This document shows positions 6,024 to 6,070 of a DNA stretch of 6,070 nt, one piece after another. The DNA comes from an uncultured bacterium. GTDB lineage: Bacteria; Hydrogenedentota; Hydrogenedentia; Hydrogenedentales; CAITNO01. The notes beneath the pieces are model-generated. The model was not told where the DNA came from and searched no databases. It was given only the letters and a program-made list of their open reading frames with translations. The position numbers and the translations under genes are program-made. The stretch is from assembly GCA_937923585.1 (NCBI GenBank), contig CALDSM010000636.1:1-6070 (forward strand). The letters are read 5' to 3'. Each line of letters opens with the position of its first letter. The first letter of the stretch is position 1.

Positions 6024-6070
6024 AGATCGGAAGAGCGTCGTGTAGGGAAAGAGTGTAGATCTCGGTGGTC
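6024..6070. other. Untrimmed Illumina TruSeq adapter (not genomic)
   Basis: The sequence from AGATCGGAAGAGC through CTCGGTGGTC matches, over 47 bases, the reverse complement of the Illumina universal adapter. It begins where the dehydrogenase coding sequence loses its family pattern. The exact edge could lie a few bases further on, because the first adapter bases would still translate plausibly (CTG, Leu) in the dehydrogenase frame. This is a library artefact left in the assembly. Any ORF running into it, such as a plus-strand frame ending in GRASCRERV, is spurious. Confidence 0.97.

Noticed and set aside
5237..6058. 273-codon plus-strand open frame opposite the dehydrogenase
   Set aside because: Antisense to a clear acyl-CoA dehydrogenase; its C-terminus is translated adapter sequence.

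Overview
The window is a GC-rich bacterial stretch that reads as the end of a contig from an uncultured organism. The upstream gene ends in a C-terminal tail of the kind common in Gfo/Idh/MocA oxidoreductases of planctomycete-like bacteria. There is a secreted HEAT-repeat protein, and the intergenic spaces carry palindromic repeats. Together these suggest a member of the PVC/Planctomycetota-Hydrogenedentota-like groups, but this placement is inferred from style only and is weak. The last 47 bases (6024-6070) are not genomic: they match the Illumina TruSeq universal adapter, so the contig ends artificially inside a gene.

Layout, plus strand. Bases 1-89 hold the last 28 codons of a probable Gfo/Idh/MocA-family oxidoreductase. 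The spacer that follows contains two arms of a 9-base-period repeat (AAGGGACNN) facing each other as an inverted repeat (105-137 and 207-239). Next comes a 667-residue exported HEAT-repeat protein (264-2267). After it lies a second, unrelated inverted repeat of about 40 bases per arm (2279-2400), which looks like a dispersed palindromic element. A possible sigma70-type promoter (2415-2444) leads directly into a 454-residue NtrC-type regulator (2452-3816).

Layout, minus strand, convergent with the regulator. An acyl-CoA dehydrogenase (4982-6023, N-terminus cut off by the adapter) is followed, with a one-base TGATG overlap, by an APH-type phosphotransferase (3909-4982). These two form a translationally coupled pair. 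They correspond to the two halves that are fused in vertebrate ACAD10/ACAD11 and separate in the bacterial LvaA/LvaC levulinate system. A role in breaking down hydroxylated acyl-CoAs by phosphorylation followed by elimination is a reasonable inference.

The most unusual gene is the regulator. It keeps the full three-part NtrC layout (receiver, AAA+, Fis-type helix-turn-helix), but nearly every residue needed for classical function is replaced: the phospho-acceptor Asp is Glu, the Walker A Lys is Arg, the Walker B Asp-Glu is His-His, the GAFTGA loop is missing, and both arginine-finger positions are lost. The reading frame and the DNA-binding domain are intact. It therefore looks like a maintained 'pseudo-enhancer-binding protein' that works without phosphorylation, ATP hydrolysis or sigma54. 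Nothing in the window shows directly what it controls.
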